From: Chara braunii
Taxonomy: Eukaryota > Streptophyta > Charophyceae > Charales > Characeae
NCBI GenBank assembly: GCA_003427395.1
Contig: BFEA01000366.1
Span: 489,018 to 517,934, forward strand
Direction of reading: 5' to 3'
DNA length: 28,917 bases
Below the pieces are notes generated by a model. The model did not search any database. It worked only from the letters and a program-made list of their open reading frames with translations, and had not been told where the DNA came from. The position numbers were made by a program, and so were the translations under genes. Of this stretch, positions 26,920 through 28,917 are shown in pieces (position 1 is the stretch's first letter; each line of letters starts with the position of its first letter).

Positions 26920-27061
26920 AGCATCTCGCTCCGCTCCCGCGCACCCACACACGACCGAAGCTGATGATCCCGACCGAGCCAGTTTCTCGAGCCTCAACCT
27001 GAGGTCACCAACCCCTCCCTTCCCTTCAGTCAGCCCACCTGCGAACCTGCTTCAGGGCATC

Positions 27062-27175
27062 CACACAGCACTCTCGAAATGTGCAAAATGAGAATGAACT
27101 TCCCCCTAGAAGATGGCCAGGTGCGCACGCCACATTTTTTGTCTTTTTCATTTTCACATTTCGAGAGTGGTGTGG
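27062..27175. mobile_element. Foldback element F, copy 2
   Basis: CACTCTCGAAATGTGCAAAA + TGAGAATGAA on the left is matched by TTCATTTTCACATTTCGAGA + GTGGTGTGG on the right. Confidence 0.65.
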
Positions 27176-27213
27176 CGGGCCCCTCAGAATCGTCCTTCCT
27201 TCGTGTGAGTTAT

Positions 27214-27265
27214 GACGACGCGCCTGCCAAAAAAAAAACAAAAAAAAAAAGACGACGCGCCTGCC
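27214..27265 (+). mobile_element. A-tract-only insertion with 15-bp TSD
   Basis: GACGACGCGCCTGCC at 27214-27228 and 27251-27265 flank a 22-nt tract, A10-C-A11. This is what remains when retroposition inserts only the poly(A) tail. Confidence 0.75.
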
Positions 27266-27336
27266 GTCCGTACATGACAAGTCAGCGGGGCCCTTGGCTG
27301 TCAGCCGTCGACGTGACGCACATGCAAATGAAAATG

Positions 27337-27380
27337 AATGAACGGCTGAAAAAAAAAACAAAAAAACAAATGAACGGCTG
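27337..27380 (+). mobile_element. A-tract-only insertion with 12-bp TSD
   Basis: AATGAACGGCTG at 27337-27348 and 27369-27380 flank a 20-nt A-rich tract. It lies 70 bp from the previous one. Confidence 0.7.
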
Positions 27381-27454
27381 TAGGTCAGCTGCCGTTGAGG
27401 CGCTGGGCCGGTCGATGGGCGGGACGGTCGGGCTGTGGGAGCGACGGGCAGAGA

Positions 27455-27566
27455 CCTGGGGCAAAGTCCCACTTACGCTCATTCTTCATTTCCGGCCGTT
27501 GATCTTCCTAATCTACGGTCCGAAATTGAGCATTCGGGTAAGTGGGACTTGGCCCCGGGGACCGGG
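27455..27566. mobile_element. MITE-like foldback, copy 2
   Basis: CCTGGGGCAAAGTCCCACTT and GTAAGTGGGACTTGGCCCCG-GG are inverted arms. The interior TTCCGGCCGTTGATCTTCCT-AATCTACGGTC matches copy 1 at 19.5 kb in reverse. Confidence 0.7.
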
Positions 27567-27840
27567 AATGAGCGCTGTGTTTGTTCTTTCTCGCCGTCCC
27601 AGCCAGCACTCTCCTCTACCTCAACTCTCGAAGACCTTCGCCCGGCCCAACCCCTCCCGGGCCCTCAATTTTTGACTTCATCTAATCCCCTGTTTCTGGC
27701 TCGGCCCTTGTTTCCACGTTTTTCACAGAGGCCCGTTTCCTGAAACCGCCGCCAATCCCCTGATTTGTGAGTTGCGGAGCGCGGCTGAGTGACAACAAAC
27801 ACCCCTATCCAGGGGCCTACATATTTCAGTTGTTCAAGCA
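27567..27840. other. No gene seen
   Basis: C-rich plus strand. CCGGCCCAACCCCTCCCGGGCC near 27642. No supported frame. Confidence 0.3.
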
Positions 27841-27893
27841 CGCAAGTGGCATTCAGGAGGTTATGGGTTCGAGCCCATGACCACCTGTAGCGC
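27841..27893 (+). repeat. tRNA-like T-arm, possible SINE head
   Basis: TGGCATTCAGG resembles a pol III A box. ATGG-GTTCGAGCCCAT forms a tRNA T arm with a good B box (GGTTCGAGCC). The A-B spacing is too short for a tRNA, so this is at most a tRNA-derived SINE relic. Confidence 0.35.
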
Positions 27894-27928
27894 ACTTACT
27901 GCCAACTACCGTAGTAGGTTCTATGACC

Positions 27929-28040
27929 AACCCGTTGTGAGTGTGAGTGTGAGTGCGTTGTGTGTGGTTTGTGGGAGATGGGCAACCCGTTGTGAGTGTG
28001 AGTGTGAGTGGGTTGTGTGTGGTTTGTGGGAGAGTGTTGC
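27929..28040 (+). repeat. 54-bp tandem repeat, two units
   Basis: CAACCCGTTGTGAGTGTGAG-TGTGAGTG-GTTGTGTGTGGTTTGTGGGAGA at 27929 and 27983. Confidence 0.9.
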
Positions 28041-28059
28041 CCATCGCCACTGCTTCTGC

Positions 28060-28260
28060 TCTATGGGTGGGGGGGGAAGTAGATGGGAGGCTTGTGTTAG
28101 CCGGTCCCCCCCAGCGGCTGCCCCACCCTACTGACTGACCACCGCCGATTAGGGCGGAGGGCAACATGCATGCCCTAAATTGTGAGAGGTAGCTCTGCTT
28201 GCAGGTGCCCCCTGTATAGGCTCAGGAGCGGTGGCAGGTAGATAGTGAAAGGTGAAATTG
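28060..28260 (+). repeat. Dispersed repeat family R2, copy 2
   Basis: Direct-orientation relative of 15536-15758: GATTAGGGCGGAGGGCAACA, GAGGTAGCTCTGCTTGCAGG, CCCCTGTATAGGCTCAG. Confidence 0.75.
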
Positions 28261-28295
28261 AGAGCATAATATAGCTTATTTATAAGAATAATGGG

Positions 28296-28500
28296 ACGAT
28301 TTGCGAAATACCCCTATAAGTTGAGATGTGTGCCAAAATGCCCCTAAAAGATGTGGGTAGAGTGGAATACCCCTCTGACACAAAAAATGCTTTGCGGAAT
28401 GCCCCTGTCATCGGTTGGACCTGTCATCTTTGCAAAATACCCCTACAGGGTACTGTCCATGTTTGCAAAATGTCCCAATACTTGCCAACTTTTCCCAGGC
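28296..28500 (-). repeat. Dispersed repeat (GGGGTATTTTGCAAA type), copy 2
   Basis: Reverse complement of 15095-15200 for about 85 bp, followed by further TTTGCAAAATACCCCT / TTTGCAAAATGTCCC words at about 30-nt steps. Confidence 0.75.
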
Positions 28501-28548
28501 CCTTTGTATTTTCATTTTACCCTAGTGGCCCAGGCATCTTTGTGTTTT

Positions 28549-28798
28549 GCCCTTCACGCTACTTAGGATGAGCAAAATTGAATGAATCTACCACCAGAAC
28601 ATGGAAACATACACGCCACATGTGTTTGTGTGCAAAATCGAATGAATCTAACCGCAAAACGTGGAGATATGCACCGTGACTGCCCTCACGCTACTTACAC
28701 ACGTGTACACACAAGTGTAATTGTGTACTTCCATGTTGTAATTGAAGATTCATTTGATTTTACTCATCCTATCGATGAAAGTAGCGTGAGGTCAGCCA
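28549..28798. repeat. Long imperfect palindrome
   Basis: TTCACGCTACTTAGGATGAG + CAAAATTGAATGAATCTA...AACATGGAA on the left mirrors TTCCATGTTGTAATTGAAGA + TTCATTTGATTTTACTCATCC...AGTAGCGTGAG on the right. The centre has a second CAAAATCGAATGAATCTA unit. Confidence 0.75.
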
Positions 28799-28854
28799 CA
28801 GGGTTGGAGACTTACATGTTGGCTAGTGCATTGATCGTCCTATCAATGGAAGTA

Positions 28855-28856
<2 letters not shown>

Positions 28857-28917
<61 letters not shown>
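28857..28917. repeat. (TC)n microsatellite at window edge
   Basis: Uninterrupted TC to the last base. Confidence 0.98.

Noticed and set aside
25700-26950. 416-codon minus-strand frame
   Set aside because: More than a third is Ser-Leu repeat from GA arrays. The remainder is low-quality Arg/Leu/Ser sequence with no recognised domain.

Overview
This is eukaryotic, plant-lineage nuclear DNA. The evidence is two U2 snRNA-derived sequences with a plant-type 5' end, fragments of plant mitochondrial genes (atp6, nad4, nad5, rpl2, trnG, a group II intron reverse transcriptase) and one chloroplast rpoC2 fragment, intron-bearing host coding pieces, and a very high load of microsatellites, poly(A) tracts and terminal-inverted-repeat elements. 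A non-seed streptophyte with a large repeat-rich genome, such as a charophyte alga of Chara type, fits best. That is inference; bryophyte or fern relatives are not excluded. The window starts in (AG)n, ends in (TC)n and holds three single Ns, so it looks like a complete contig that broke at simple repeats.

Left part (1-8 kb): the last exon of an unidentified gene is followed by a U2-like sequence and a nest of five short repeats. All five are bordered by (TA)n and carry whole or broken hammerhead-ribozyme cores. A 762-bp inverted-repeat element is lodged among them, with a mitochondrial insert (atp6 C-terminus plus nad4) beside it. Next come a snap-back sequence, a 64-bp tandem repeat, a chloroplast rpoC2 fragment inside (TA)n, a minus-strand gene with two RING-like zinc fingers, and several minisatellites. 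Two very short retroposed sequences here have clean target-site duplications.

Middle (8-16 kb): there are several plus-strand coding-like exons, the best being a two-exon gene end at 10.8-11.2 kb. A convergent minus-strand terminal exon lies at 12.0-12.2 kb. A composite mitochondrial insert (group II intron RT, rpl2, trnG with an altered anticodon) follows, then minisatellites, a long CA/GT/GA block and an 83%-or-better snap-back hairpin.

Right part (16-28.9 kb): this holds a 1.5-kb and a 0.28-kb inverted-repeat element, a second U2-derived copy, and a mitochondrial atp6-nad5 fusion fragment. The atp6 part is the exact complement of the atp6 piece at 2.2 kb, in opposite orientation. It also holds a phase-consistent three-exon minus-strand gene end (21.87-23.11 kb), a plus-strand gene end (24.5-25.2 kb), purine/pyrimidine microsatellites, foldback elements and two insertions made only of an A-rich tract between target-site duplications.

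No complete host gene with a recognised product is present. Host coding calls rest on reading frame, splice sites, phase and composition, so they are predictions. The organelle fragments, tRNA-like and U2-like sequences are recognised by sequence and are firmer.
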